DNA of 64,000 nucleotides, taken from assembly GCA_050633705.1 (NCBI GenBank), contig JBOEGZ010000001.1, forward strand, positions 466,876 to 530,875, read 5' to 3'. Both the position numbers and the translations under genes were made by a program. The notes beneath the pieces were generated by a model. The model did not search any database and was not told where the DNA came from. It saw only the letters and a program-made list of their open reading frames with translations. The stretch is from JAJFHI01 sp050633705. GTDB lineage: Bacteria; Pseudomonadota; Alphaproteobacteria; Rhizobiales; Hyphomicrobiaceae. How positions within the stretch are numbered: position 1 is the stretch's first letter; each line of letters opens with the position of its first letter. Positions 9,442 through 17,860 of this stretch are shown here, piece after piece.

Positions 9442-9654
9442 TCCTAAAGCTCCAAGGCACAATGCGTATAAGCTCTTCAATGAGCCAATTTCCCGCTCCG
9501 CTATACCTAGTCGTGCACTGCTAGGCAAATTGGTATATTCGCCGCCGAACACGACCTAAAAGTCCGGTTAACGTTTATGCCACGCTAACATAGAAATGAG
9601 ACAAAACCGGTCTGTAGGCGTATCTGCCAATTCGTCGCGCATGAGGGGCTTAAC

Positions 9655-10428
9655 TCAATCTCCGACGGCGGTTGCGCGCGCTTTGGCGATTTTTGCACGC
9701 ATTTTCAATACCGCTTTGTCTAATCCAGTGAATATTGCTTCGCCAATTAGAAAGTGGCCAATATTCAATTCGACAATTTCCGTCATTTCCGCGATTGGGC
9801 TTACCGTATTGTAGGTAAGACCATGACCGGCATGTACTTCCAGTCCATATCGATGTGCCTGTGTCGCGGCGGCGGCTAATTTTTCGAGCTCAAGGCGTGT
9901 CTCAGGCTCATTCGCAGCCAGTACATGTTCACAATATGTCCCCGTATGCAGCTCAACGATATCGGCGCCAAGTTGTGCACTAACCTTCAATGTTTCTGGA
10001 TCCGGCTCGACAAATAGCGAAACTCTTATCCCAGCAGTCTTGAGTTGGTCGACAATGTCGCCAAGCCTGTCTCGTCCCCCCACCACATCCAAGCCCCCTT
10101 CAGTCGTCCGTTCCTCACGTTTTTCCGGCACGAGGCAACACGCATTCGGCAAATGGCGCAATGCGATCGATAGCATTTCGTCGGTGGCGGCCATTTCCAG
10201 GTTCAACGGACGTGAAAGTTCAGACTTCAGGCGCGCAATATCATCGTCACCGATATGACGGCGATCTTCACGCAGATGCGCTGTAATGCCATCAGCGCCC
10301 GCAGCAATCGCAATCTGGGCTGCGCGCAAGGGGTCGGGATGGTCACCACCGCGTGCATTTCGGATCGTGGCCACATGATCGATGTTGACGCCAAGTCTGA
10401 GATTATGTGCGGTTGTTGTTGAGGCCAT
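9655..10428 (-). CDS. pdxJ: Pyridoxine 5'-phosphate synthase
   Basis: PdxJ, 257 residues, condenses 1-deoxyxylulose 5-phosphate with 3-amino-2-oxopropyl phosphate to give pyridoxine 5'-phosphate, the last ring-forming step of the DXP-dependent vitamin B6 route. The N-terminal signature LRLGVNIDHVATIRNARGG is diagnostic, followed by GITAHLREDRRHI, VSLFVEPD, VELHTGTY and the phosphate-binding C-terminal ELNIGHFLIGEAIF. Length is normal for an octameric TIM-barrel PdxJ. The gene sits 22 bases downstream of the DUF2062 gene and is probably cotranscribed with it. Confidence 0.96.
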   Translation of the reverse strand: MASTTTAHNLRLGVNIDHVATIRNARGGDHPDPLRAAQIAIAAGADGITAHLREDRRHIGDDDIARLKSELSRPLNLEMAATDEMLSIALRHLPNACCLVPEKREERTTEGGLDVVGGRDRLGDIVDQLKTAGIRVSLFVEPDPETLKVSAQLGADIVELHTGTYCEHVLAANEPETRLELEKLAAAATQAHRYGLEVHAGHGLTYNTVSPIAEMTEIVELNIGHFLIGEAIFTGLDKAVLKMRAKIAKARATAVGD

Positions 10429-10450
10429 CGTCGCGAAATACGCTCGTTAA

Positions 10451-11041
10451 TTAAAATGCTGCTTGCAGCCCGGCCTTCAGCCGTTTTGCACGGCGTGAAG
10501 CGTACGACGATGCGGCCCGTTGGGAAACATAATAAAACGCACAGGCAGCAGCAAAGCCGATCGGTAGGCTACCGATCAACATTGGGTATACAAACGGCCA
10601 CAATACATTCCAAGCGGCAATAATGGTGTCAAGAGATAGCCGCGTGAGCGCATCGATAAACTGAGCGACATTCTGATAAAATGTGTCAAGCTTCAAGCCT
10701 GTTGGAATTGATAAAATGACACAACCGGCGGAATACGTGGCAGCCCAAATCACAGGCCAAGTTAGCGGATTACCAAAAAAAGTGCCAAGCATTGCTGACG
10801 CAAAGTTGGCGCGCAACACGATGGCAAGAAATCCGGCCAACAGCATTTGAAAGCCAAATAATGGTGTGACGGATGCGAAAACTCCGATCGCACACCCCAG
10901 CGCAACCTTGTGAGGTGCAGCACGCATGCGTACAAGGCGGAGGTAAACGTAGCGCAACGACCGCGCCCAGCTACGGCGAGGCCACAAGCTGACGCGCAGG
11001 TGTTCGGTCCAAGTTGGCGTTTCACGTCGTTTCAAGATCAT
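10451..11041 (-). CDS. DUF2062 family membrane protein
   Basis: A 196-residue integral membrane protein of the DUF2062 family. The basic N-terminus is followed by the family core: GCAIGVFASVTPLFGFQMLLA, a transmembrane segment, then GNPLTWPVIWAATYSAGC and two more hydrophobic stretches near 120-170, ending in a basic tail. The function of the family is not established. In alphaproteobacteria it often lies beside pdxJ and the RelA/SpoT gene, as here. The ATG at 11041 gives the family N-terminus; an upstream in-frame start at 11116 would add 25 residues that match nothing and leave only five bases to rsh. Cotranscription with rsh and pdxJ is likely. Confidence 0.85.
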   Translation of the reverse strand: MILKRRETPTWTEHLRVSLWPRRSWARSLRYVYLRLVRMRAAPHKVALGCAIGVFASVTPLFGFQMLLAGFLAIVLRANFASAMLGTFFGNPLTWPVIWAATYSAGCVILSIPTGLKLDTFYQNVAQFIDALTRLSLDTIIAAWNVLWPFVYPMLIGSLPIGFAAACAFYYVSQRAASSYASRRAKRLKAGLQAAF

Positions 11042-11121
11042 AAGTCTGGGCCCCCACCCAGAATTCGGGCCGACATGTTGTGTCGTATTTTTGTTGTAGA
11101 CAATAGCAAATGCCACAAAAG

Positions 11122-13449
11122 TTACGAATCGAACACACGTTCAACCGTACTGACCACGGCTTTCTCTTTAAGAGCCGAAACAATGTGGTTGAGGTGTGAC
11201 AAATCCCAAACTTCGATCTCAATTTGCATATCCGTGAAGTCCGCACCCCGATGGACCATTTTCAATTGGTCGATATTACCATCATTTTCGCCAATAGATT
11301 GTGCAATTACTGCCAAACTACCCGGTTCATTCACAGCGATAATGCCTAAGCGAGCCAGAAAACGTTGTGGCCTGTTAGGGTCTATATCCCAGGCCGCATC
11401 TATCCATTGCTGGTTTTCATAATCTCCAAGTTGCGGAGCGTGGATTGGATATACGTTGATGCCCTTACCAGGCGTGAGGACCCCGACGATGCGGTCACCA
11501 GGAATCGCTGCCCCCTCTGAAAGGGTCACTGGGAAATTGGCACCGGCAAAATTTGCCGATCCTTTTTGGTCTTCATTTTCGCAACGATCATTGGTTTCAT
11601 CGACGTGGTCGTCTCGAACATTTGCTTCACCCCACATCGCGACCACTTCGTCCGTCAACCGGAAGCGCAATCCAAACCCTTGCGCCAAGTTGAACCAACC
11701 GTCTTGATCGACTTGCTGACCATGTCTGTTTTTCGGTTTCGAGCGGCTTGTTGAAGTGTCGGCAATTTTAGCGGTCGGATGCATGGCCATTAAAACATCG
11801 CGTGTTCCCATTTCATTGCGGCCAACCGCTGCCAATATATCGTCGATCGTTTTTTGCTGACTGGCCAAGCGTGGCAGGGCTTGTTCAAGTTTTTCGTCAC
11901 TGTAATCCAGAACATTCGCTTCAGCGGCAGCCATCATGAACCTGCGTCCAAGCTCGGCATACTGGTTGCGAATTGCGATGCGCCCCGCGCGCCGGATGGC
12001 TGATCGCGCGCGCCCTGTGACCGCAAACCCTTCCCAGGCAATTGGCGGGGTGTGATTCTTGGTGATCTGAATTTCGACTTCGTCACCATTTCGCAATCGC
12101 GTATTTATGGGTACATGACGCCCATTGATAAACGCTCCGACAGCTTGATGACCGACATCTGTGTGCACCGCATATGCGAAATCAAGCGGCGTTGCACCAC
12201 GCGGCAGAGCGATCAAGCGCCCCTTAGGGGTGAAACAAAAAACCTGATCCTGAAACAGCTCAAGTTTTGTATTTTCTAGAAATTCTTCAGAATCTGAACC
12301 CTCAAGCATCGTCTCAACCAGCCGTCTCAACCAGGCATATGGCCCGCTATCTTTATGAGACACTTTGGCGGCATCTACTGACGGGTCGCTTGTCGTTTTT
12401 TTATTGGTGACAGTGTTGAAGTCTTTGTAAAGGGCGTGAGCTGCAACGCCATATTCAGCAATGTTGTGCATTTCATGCGTACGAATTTGAAGTTCAACAC
12501 GCTGATGGCGCGGCCCGACAATCGTTGTATGTATCGAGCGATAGTTGTTTTGTTTCGGTGTCGAAATGTAATCTTTAAATCGCCCTGGAACCGCGCGCCA
12601 TTGCGTATGGGCAAGACCCAGAACACGGTAGCATTCGTCTTTGGTATCAACGATGGCGCGAAAGCCAAAGATATCCGACAACTGTTCCAAACCGATCTGG
12701 CGATTTTCCATTTTACGCCATATCGAATATGGCTTTTTATGCCGTCCAGAAACGGTGGCATTGATCCCGGCTTTGCGCAATTCCGTGTCTAGTGTCGCGC
12801 GGATTTCTTCAACCAGGCCCTTGTTTTTTTGCCGAAGTTCGCTGAGTTTTTCAGACACCGCGCTGAAAGCACGCGGGTGCAACCATTGAAAACTCAATGT
12901 TTCCAACTCATCGCGCATTGACTGCATGCCCATACGGCCTGCAAGCGGCGCGTAAATTTCCAAGGTCTCTTCAGAGATGCGCTGGCGACTTGCCGATTTC
13001 ATGTGCTCCATCGTGCGCATGTTGTGCAAGCGGTCAGCAAGCTTGACCAACAACACACGAATGTCTGTTGAAATTGCAAGCAGCAACTTGCGGAAATTTT
13101 CAGCTTGTTTGGCTTTTCGCGAGACCAGGTCAAGACGATTGATCTTGGTCAGACCATCAACCAAACTTCCAATCTCAGTACCAAACAGCTTGTCGATCTC
13201 GACCTTGGTGACATCGGTATCTTCGATCACATCATGCAGGAGGGCGGCAACGATTGTTGCATCATCCATTTCCAGCTCAGTGAGAATCGCTGCGACTTCG
13301 AGGGGATGGGAGAAATAAGGATCACCCGAGGCTCGTGTTTGATGGCCATGTGCTTTCATGGCGTAGACATAGGCTCGGTTCAACAATGCTTCGTCGGCAT
13401 TGGGCTCATACTTCAAGACGCGCTCGACCAGCTCATATTGGCGCATCAT
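11122..13449 (-). CDS. rsh: Bifunctional (p)ppGpp synthetase/hydrolase, RelA/SpoT homologue
   Basis: A 775-residue Rsh enzyme that makes and degrades the alarmone (p)ppGpp, the single long Rsh of most alphaproteobacteria. Order of domains: HD hydrolase (about 20-160) with intact ALLHDVIEDT; synthetase (about 230-350) with YSIWRKM, DIFGFRAIV and NNYRSIHTT; TGS domain (about 405-465, VFCFTPKGRLIALPRGATPLDFAY); a helical region; and a C-terminal ACT domain. The synthetase loop reads RFKD, the basic RxKD form of bifunctional enzymes rather than the acidic RelA form. A variable linker near residue 590 contains low-complexity acidic sequence. rpoZ lies upstream on the same strand, behind its own terminator. 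Confidence 0.96.
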   Translation of the reverse strand: MMRQYELVERVLKYEPNADEALLNRAYVYAMKAHGHQTRASGDPYFSHPLEVAAILTELEMDDATIVAALLHDVIEDTDVTKVEIDKLFGTEIGSLVDGLTKINRLDLVSRKAKQAENFRKLLLAISTDIRVLLVKLADRLHNMRTMEHMKSASRQRISEETLEIYAPLAGRMGMQSMRDELETLSFQWLHPRAFSAVSEKLSELRQKNKGLVEEIRATLDTELRKAGINATVSGRHKKPYSIWRKMENRQIGLEQLSDIFGFRAIVDTKDECYRVLGLAHTQWRAVPGRFKDYISTPKQNNYRSIHTTIVGPRHQRVELQIRTHEMHNIAEYGVAAHALYKDFNTVTNKKTTSDPSVDAAKVSHKDSGPYAWLRRLVETMLEGSDSEEFLENTKLELFQDQVFCFTPKGRLIALPRGATPLDFAYAVHTDVGHQAVGAFINGRHVPINTRLRNGDEVEIQITKNHTPPIAWEGFAVTGRARSAIRRAGRIAIRNQYAELGRRFMMAAAEANVLDYSDEKLEQALPRLASQQKTIDDILAAVGRNEMGTRDVLMAMHPTAKIADTSTSRSKPKNRHGQQVDQDGWFNLAQGFGLRFRLTDEVVAMWGEANVRDDHVDETNDRCENEDQKGSANFAGANFPVTLSEGAAIPGDRIVGVLTPGKGINVYPIHAPQLGDYENQQWIDAAWDIDPNRPQRFLARLGIIAVNEPGSLAVIAQSIGENDGNIDQLKMVHRGADFTDMQIEIEVWDLSHLNHIVSALKEKAVVSTVERVFDS

Positions 13450-13589
13450 CGTTCGAAAAACCTCACTTCAATTTACCTTAAGCTCACTAGAATTCTTCCA
13501 ACCTCTAGAACAAATAAACACTATCAAATCACGCACCAACTGTCAGGCAATTAACCCATAGGTAGTTGGCGGGGAAAATAGACATGACG

Positions 13590-13619
13590 AAAAAGAGCGG
13601 CGTTCGCAAACACCGCTCT
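13590..13619 (-). terminator. Rho-independent terminator after rpoZ
   Basis: Read on the minus strand, an 11-bp stem (AGAGCGGTGTT with AACGCCGCTCT, one wobble pair) closes a TGCG tetraloop and is followed at once by TTTTT. It lies about 100 bases beyond the rpoZ stop and about 140 bases before the rsh start, so rsh is expected to have its own promoter. Confidence 0.85.
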
Positions 13620-13718
13620 CTCATCGACTTGACTTTCTGAAGTGCGCATTGCCGTTCAACAACTGGCCACACATTCTAAATGTGCGAGCTTATTCGTTGC
13701 CAAAGCGCGCAAATCAGC

Positions 13719-14144
13719 TTAGCGGCTGCGATCGCGTGACCCACCTGTACCTGTCGCCGATGGCTCAGACGGTGTCATAGTTTCAAGACCGCGCAACAAC
13801 TGCTCTTCAGACATTAAATCAACAACGGTATCGTTGTTGTGGTCATCGCGGCCGAGAATTGGGCTGCGACGTTCTGAAGTAATAACCGGCGCTGCATCAG
13901 CTTCTGGCTCATCAACTTCAACATTTTTCTGAATCGAGTGAATCAGACCTTCACGAAGGTCATCGGAAGGAATTGTCTGATCAGCGATCTCGCGCAGCGC
14001 GACGACCGGATTCTTATCGTTATCCTGATCAACAGTAATCGCACTCCCACCAGAAATGGAGCGCGCTCTGTGGGCTGCTAACAGGACCAATTCAAAACGA
14101 TTGGGGACCTTATCGACGCAATCTTCGACGGTCACACGGGCCAT
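13719..14144 (-). CDS. rpoZ: DNA-directed RNA polymerase subunit omega
   Basis: The omega subunit, 141 residues, helps fold and assemble the beta' subunit of RNA polymerase. The family core is clear: MARVTVEDCVDKVPNRFELVLLAAHRAR at the N-terminus, then VVALREIADQTI. The C-terminal 60 residues form an acidic, disordered extension (VEVDEPEADAAP and later), common in alphaproteobacterial omega. It stands upstream of rsh in the conserved rpoZ-rsh order, with a strong terminator between. The upstream region is a 499-base gap shared with the divergent NYN-domain gene. Confidence 0.95.
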   Translation of the reverse strand: MARVTVEDCVDKVPNRFELVLLAAHRARSISGGSAITVDQDNDKNPVVALREIADQTIPSDDLREGLIHSIQKNVEVDEPEADAAPVITSERRSPILGRDDHNNDTVVDLMSEEQLLRGLETMTPSEPSATGTGGSRDRSR

Positions 14145-14643
14145 GGTTGGTCATCCTCGGTAAAATTTTGAAATCCAGTCGCCTCAATACCGCGTATATG
14201 TAAACAAATCCAGACGTTTGAGGTCGCAGTTGGAGTGACATTTTAGATGCGAAAAATCAAGTCTGCGATGGGGTCATACCACGGTTGTGGTCCACAACCG
14301 ATGGATTGGTCTGCAATAGAATACTGGTGCTGCGACTTAATGACTTTCGAATTTAATGCAATTCGGATTTAATCGCGTGCAATATACTGTCGTCCAATCG
14401 ATCATAGAGCGTTGAAATTTATGCATTTGTTTCTCGTGGGAAAGAGAGTTGTTCAGCAACGATGGTTACTCGCTACCTGAGAAAGCCTTTATTAATTTTG
14501 AAAGATTTGAGCGAACTCCAGTCGTCACAATGTATAAACAAAACATATTAGCCAGTTGTTATATCAGTAGTTTTCTTGTTGCCCGACGAGCGCTTGGTCG
14601 TTTTAGGTAAAAATACAAAGTCGAAAAAGCTTTTGAGGTATTG
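14145..14643. other. Divergent intergenic region between rpoZ and the NYN gene
   Basis: The 499 bases contain no open frame with family resemblance. They should hold the promoters of rpoZ (minus) and the NYN-domain gene (plus). The most structured element is the perfect inverted repeat at 14282-14300. I see no RNA gene I can name. Confidence 0.5.
14282..14300. promoter_or_regulatory. Perfect 19-bp palindrome, possible operator
   Basis: CGGTTGTGG and CCACAACCG are exact reverse complements separated by a single T. Two-fold symmetric sites of this size in a divergent intergenic region usually bind dimeric repressors, but I cannot assign a regulator. It lies about 140 bases upstream of rpoZ and about 340 bases upstream of the NYN gene. 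Confidence 0.35.
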
Positions 14644-15291
14644 ATGCATTTCTACAAAGAAGAACGCACCGCACTGTTTATTGATGGCGCAAATCTTTAT
14701 GCGACATCGAAGGCGTTGGGCTTTGATATTGATTACAAAAACCTACTGACCTACTTCCAGAGCAACTGCAAACTCATCAGAGCACTGTATTATACCGCAA
14801 TTGCCGATGACCAAGAATACTCTTCGATACGCCCGCTGATTGATTGGCTCGACTACAATGGCTACACGATGGTCACCAAGCCGACCAAGGAATACACCGA
14901 CGCGATTGGTCGGCGGAAGGTCAAGGGCAATATGGACATTGAGCTTACTGTCGATGCCATGCGCTTAGCGGACAATCTGGATCACATCGTTCTATTTTCA
15001 GGCGATGGCGATTTCCGCAGTCTCGTGGCAGCACTGCAGGAAAAAGGCAAACGTGTTAGCGTCGTCTCCACACTGCAAACGCAGCCAGCCATGATTGCCG
15101 ATGAATTGCGCCGTCAAGCCGATCAATTCTGTGACCTCGCGAATATGGAAGTTGCTGTCGGCCGAGCGCATAATCCACGTGCGGAAAACCGCCAAAGGCC
15201 ACCGAGTCCGCCACGCAGTGCCCCCCCACAATATGGCAGCGACCCCATCCCCTACGATGACGAGAACGATTTAACCGAAGAAGAGGTCTAA
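14644..15291 (+). CDS. NYN-domain (LabA/DUF88-like) putative ribonuclease
   Basis: A 215-residue NYN domain protein related to LabA and the PIN-like nuclease superfamily. The acidic metal-binding positions are present: Asp in LFIDGANLY near the N-terminus, Asp in GNMDIELTVD, and the GDGDFRSLV motif. The last 45 residues are Pro/Arg-rich and then acidic (YDDENDLTEEEV) and probably disordered. The start is the ATG at 14644 (MHFYKEER), with GAGG seven bases ahead; the preceding TTG is not needed. Members of this family lie between rpoZ and smpB in many alphaproteobacteria. The RNA substrate is unknown; a role in RNA turnover is inferred only from the fold. Confidence 0.88.
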   Translation: MHFYKEERTALFIDGANLYATSKALGFDIDYKNLLTYFQSNCKLIRALYYTAIADDQEYSSIRPLIDWLDYNGYTMVTKPTKEYTDAIGRRKVKGNMDIELTVDAMRLADNLDHIVLFSGDGDFRSLVAALQEKGKRVSVVSTLQTQPAMIADELRRQADQFCDLANMEVAVGRAHNPRAENRQRPPSPPRSAPPQYGSDPIPYDDENDLTEEEV

Positions 15292-15381
15292 AGCTCCTTA
15301 ATTCCCCGGCAAAAAATGCTTGGCCAATGATTATTTGCGTGGATCAGTTGGTCGATTGAGCACAAGTCTAAAAAATCGGCT

Positions 15382-16071
15382 ATGCCTTTCGACATGCCTC
15401 GTCAAACCAATCAAACCAAATCGAACCCGTCTTTTGCTCGCGAAGCCCCTGTGGATTGCCGCCTGTGTCCGCGTTTGGCAGCATTTCGCGATGAAAGCGG
15501 GGATGCCAATCCCGATTGGTTTAATGGTGCCGTACCTTCTTTCGGTCCAGATAATGCGCGTCTTTTGATCGTTGGCTTGGCCCCTGGGCTAAAAGGTGCC
15601 AATCGCACTGGCAGGCCATTTACCGGAGACTATGCCGGTGACCTGCTTTACGCCACACTGGACGAATTTGGGTTTTCTAAAGGGCAATACGCCAAGACCG
15701 CAAACGACGGACTTAAACTGCGCGATTGTATGATTACGAATGCCGTCAGGTGCGTGCCACCACAAAACAAGCCAACACCTGAAGAAATCAAAACCTGTCG
15801 CGGCTTTTTTCAAGCGCGTATTTCTGCACTCCCAAACCTGAAGGTCTTATTGGCTTTGGGGCGCATTGCTCACGATCAGACATTAGCAACCTTTGGTCTG
15901 CGTAAAGCATCATATCCCTTCGCGCATGGCGCGGCTCATGAGCTTATGGACGGTTTGACGATGTTCGATAGTTTTCACTGTTCGCGATATAATACGAATA
16001 CGGGACGTTTAACTGAGGACATGTTTCGGTCCGTATTTGCAGACATTCAAAAGCACCTTGAACGCAAATAA
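15382..16071 (+). CDS. Family 5 uracil-DNA glycosylase (UDGb type, iron-sulfur)
   Basis: A 229-residue uracil-DNA glycosylase of the UDGb (family 5) group, which removes uracil and other deaminated bases from DNA. Motif 1 is GLAPGLKGANRTGRPFTGD at 65-83. As in family 5, the usual catalytic polar residue after GLAP is replaced by a hydrophobic one. Motif 2 is HCSRYNTNTGRL from His199. Four cysteines fit a 4Fe-4S cluster: Cys26 and Cys29 (CRLC), Cys124 and Cys139. Family 5 enzymes were first studied in thermophiles but are common in alphaproteobacteria. The gene follows the NYN gene after 90 bases and may be cotranscribed; it converges on smpB. Confidence 0.9.
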   Translation: MPFDMPRQTNQTKSNPSFAREAPVDCRLCPRLAAFRDESGDANPDWFNGAVPSFGPDNARLLIVGLAPGLKGANRTGRPFTGDYAGDLLYATLDEFGFSKGQYAKTANDGLKLRDCMITNAVRCVPPQNKPTPEEIKTCRGFFQARISALPNLKVLLALGRIAHDQTLATFGLRKASYPFAHGAAHELMDGLTMFDSFHCSRYNTNTGRLTEDMFRSVFADIQKHLERK

Positions 16072-16103
16072 GACGCCACGTCATTGAACAGGGATCATCG
16101 TGG

Positions 16104-16580
16104 TTAGCCCTTGTCGCGCATCAATCGCGCTTTTTCTCGATTCCAATCCCGCTTCTTTTGGTCTTCACGTTTGTCGCGAACCTTTTTGCCTTGGGCCAAC
16201 CCCAGTCGAAGCTTCGCGATCCCACGATCGTTGAAATACAGGTCCAGCGCGATAAGGGTCATGCCCTGGCGTGACAAAGCAATATTGATTTTGTGAATTT
16301 CTTTTTTATGCAGCAACAAACGACGCTTGCGGCGTGGCTCGTGTTGAAAGAAACGCCCAGCGCCCAGATACTCAGGAATATTGGCGTTGAGCAACCAAGC
16401 TTCGCCATCTTCAATGGTTGCATAGCTCTCAGCGATGTTTGCCTGTCCACGGCGCAACTGCTTAACCTCGGTGCCAACCAATGCGATGCCGGCTTCGAAG
16501 GTATCTCCGATTTGATATTCAAACCGCGCTCGGCGGTTCTGCGCAACCGAGCGGCGGCCGCTGTCTTTTATGGCCGCCAT
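16104..16580 (-). CDS. smpB: SsrA-binding protein SmpB
   Basis: SmpB, 158 residues, binds tmRNA and brings it to stalled ribosomes for trans-translation. The OB-fold core is clear: NRRARFEYQIGDTFEAGIALVGTEVK, then GEAWLLNANIPEY, RKRRLLLHKKEI and LIALDLYFND, with the basic C-terminal tail KKVRDKREDQKKRDWNREK that enters the decoding centre. The ATG at 16580 is preceded by AGGTG; the GTG three codons earlier is less likely. dapA lies 92 bases upstream on the same strand, the usual alphaproteobacterial dapA-smpB order. No tmRNA gene is visible in the window. Confidence 0.95.
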   Translation of the reverse strand: MAAIKDSGRRSVAQNRRARFEYQIGDTFEAGIALVGTEVKQLRRGQANIAESYATIEDGEAWLLNANIPEYLGAGRFFQHEPRRKRRLLLHKKEIHKINIALSRQGMTLIALDLYFNDRGIAKLRLGLAQGKKVRDKREDQKKRDWNREKARLMRDKG

Positions 16581-16672
16581 GCCATTCACCTATATTCTGT
16601 CGTTTCTACGTCTATTCTGTCGCTTCTTCGTCAACCAAAGCTGCACCGGAATGCCAAGTTCTTAACTCCATT

Positions 16673-17563
16673 TCACTCGGCCGCTTTCATGTCAATGAGA
16701 CCTAAGCCATCAAGAACAGCATCAATTTTAGCTTTGGTTGTCGAAGTGACTGGCACCAAGGGTAATCTCGTTTCCTCGGTGCACATTCCCAATTGCGATA
16801 AGGCATACTTTGCTGGACCAGGATTGGTCTCCACGAACAAAACATCATGTAGTGGCATCAACTGATCTTGCAAGGCCAATGCTTTGCTATAATCGCCAGC
16901 CATGCACGCCTCTTGGAACTGAGAACACAAACGCGGCGCAATATTTGAGGCAACAGAAATGCATCCATGCCCACCATGAGCCATGAAACCAAGCGCCGTG
17001 GCATCCTCACCCGACAGTTGCAAAAAGTCCGACCCCATGGCTGCCCGCTGCTGGGAGACACGTGACAGATCAGCCGTTGCGTCTTTCACGCCGACAACGT
17101 TTTCAAGTTGATAAAGTCGCGCCATCGTCTCAACCGACATATCGATGACGGAACGACTGGGAATGTTGTAGATCACGATCGGCAAAGATACGGCATCGTG
17201 AATGGCTTTGAAGTGTTGATAAAGGCCTTCCTGACCAGGTTTATTGTAGTACGGCGTTACAACGAGAATGCCAGTTGCACCAGCAGATTTAGCGTGCGCC
17301 GCCAGATCGATCGCCTCAGACGTCGAATTTGATCCCGCACCTGCCATAACCGGCACGCGCCCGGCTGCAACCTCAATTGTCAATTCAACCACGCGCTTGT
17401 GTTCGTCGTGATTGAGGGTCGGGCTTTCCCCGGTCGTCCCAACAGGTACAAGTCCGTGCGTTCCTTCGCCAATTTGCCAATCAACAAGTTTGCGAAAGGC
17501 CGCCTCATCCACCGCTCCATTCTGGAATGGTGTCACCAATGCCGTATTCGATCCCTTAAACAT
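16673..17563 (-). CDS. dapA: 4-hydroxy-tetrahydrodipicolinate synthase
   Basis: DapA, 296 residues, condenses pyruvate with aspartate semialdehyde in the first committed step of lysine and diaminopimelate synthesis. The Schiff-base lysine is Lys160 in VVGVKDAT. The proton-relay tyrosine is Tyr132 in IYNIPSRS, and the GTTGE loop at 42-46 provides the conserved threonines. I chose the ATG at 17563 (MFKGSNTALVTPF) with GAAGG eight bases upstream; the frame extends 12 codons further without support. Transcription runs toward smpB and diverges from slt across about 297 bases. Confidence 0.95.
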   Translation of the reverse strand: MFKGSNTALVTPFQNGAVDEAAFRKLVDWQIGEGTHGLVPVGTTGESPTLNHDEHKRVVELTIEVAAGRVPVMAGAGSNSTSEAIDLAAHAKSAGATGILVVTPYYNKPGQEGLYQHFKAIHDAVSLPIVIYNIPSRSVIDMSVETMARLYQLENVVGVKDATADLSRVSQQRAAMGSDFLQLSGEDATALGFMAHGGHGCISVASNIAPRLCSQFQEACMAGDYSKALALQDQLMPLHDVLFVETNPGPAKYALSQLGMCTEETRLPLVPVTSTTKAKIDAVLDGLGLIDMKAAE

Positions 17564-17860
17564 TTTAGACCTTCTCACCTCAATCACCCGCCTTGCCACA
17601 CTCCTGCCGCACGATCACGTCACCTCGTGACCAGCCCGGCATTTTCTGGATAACGGGTCTTGTTATCATTTTTCCGTCGGGACACCGCGCAAAACCGTTA
17701 GAATCACGCGTAAGTCCCTTTCTGCGCCGGACACTAGGGGTTTGGTCAGCGGGCTGCAAGCTGACACACCCCATACAGATTAAGTGTTTTTAAGGCCGAC
17801 ATATCGACGTTGGGCGTTAAGAATACCAGCTAAAGATCAAACGTCCAGGAGACCGGAACC

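Noticed and set aside
9442..9654. A possible acpS gene between pdxJ and lepB
   Set aside because: Only 213 bases are available, too few for an intact acpS, and no matching motif is present in any frame.
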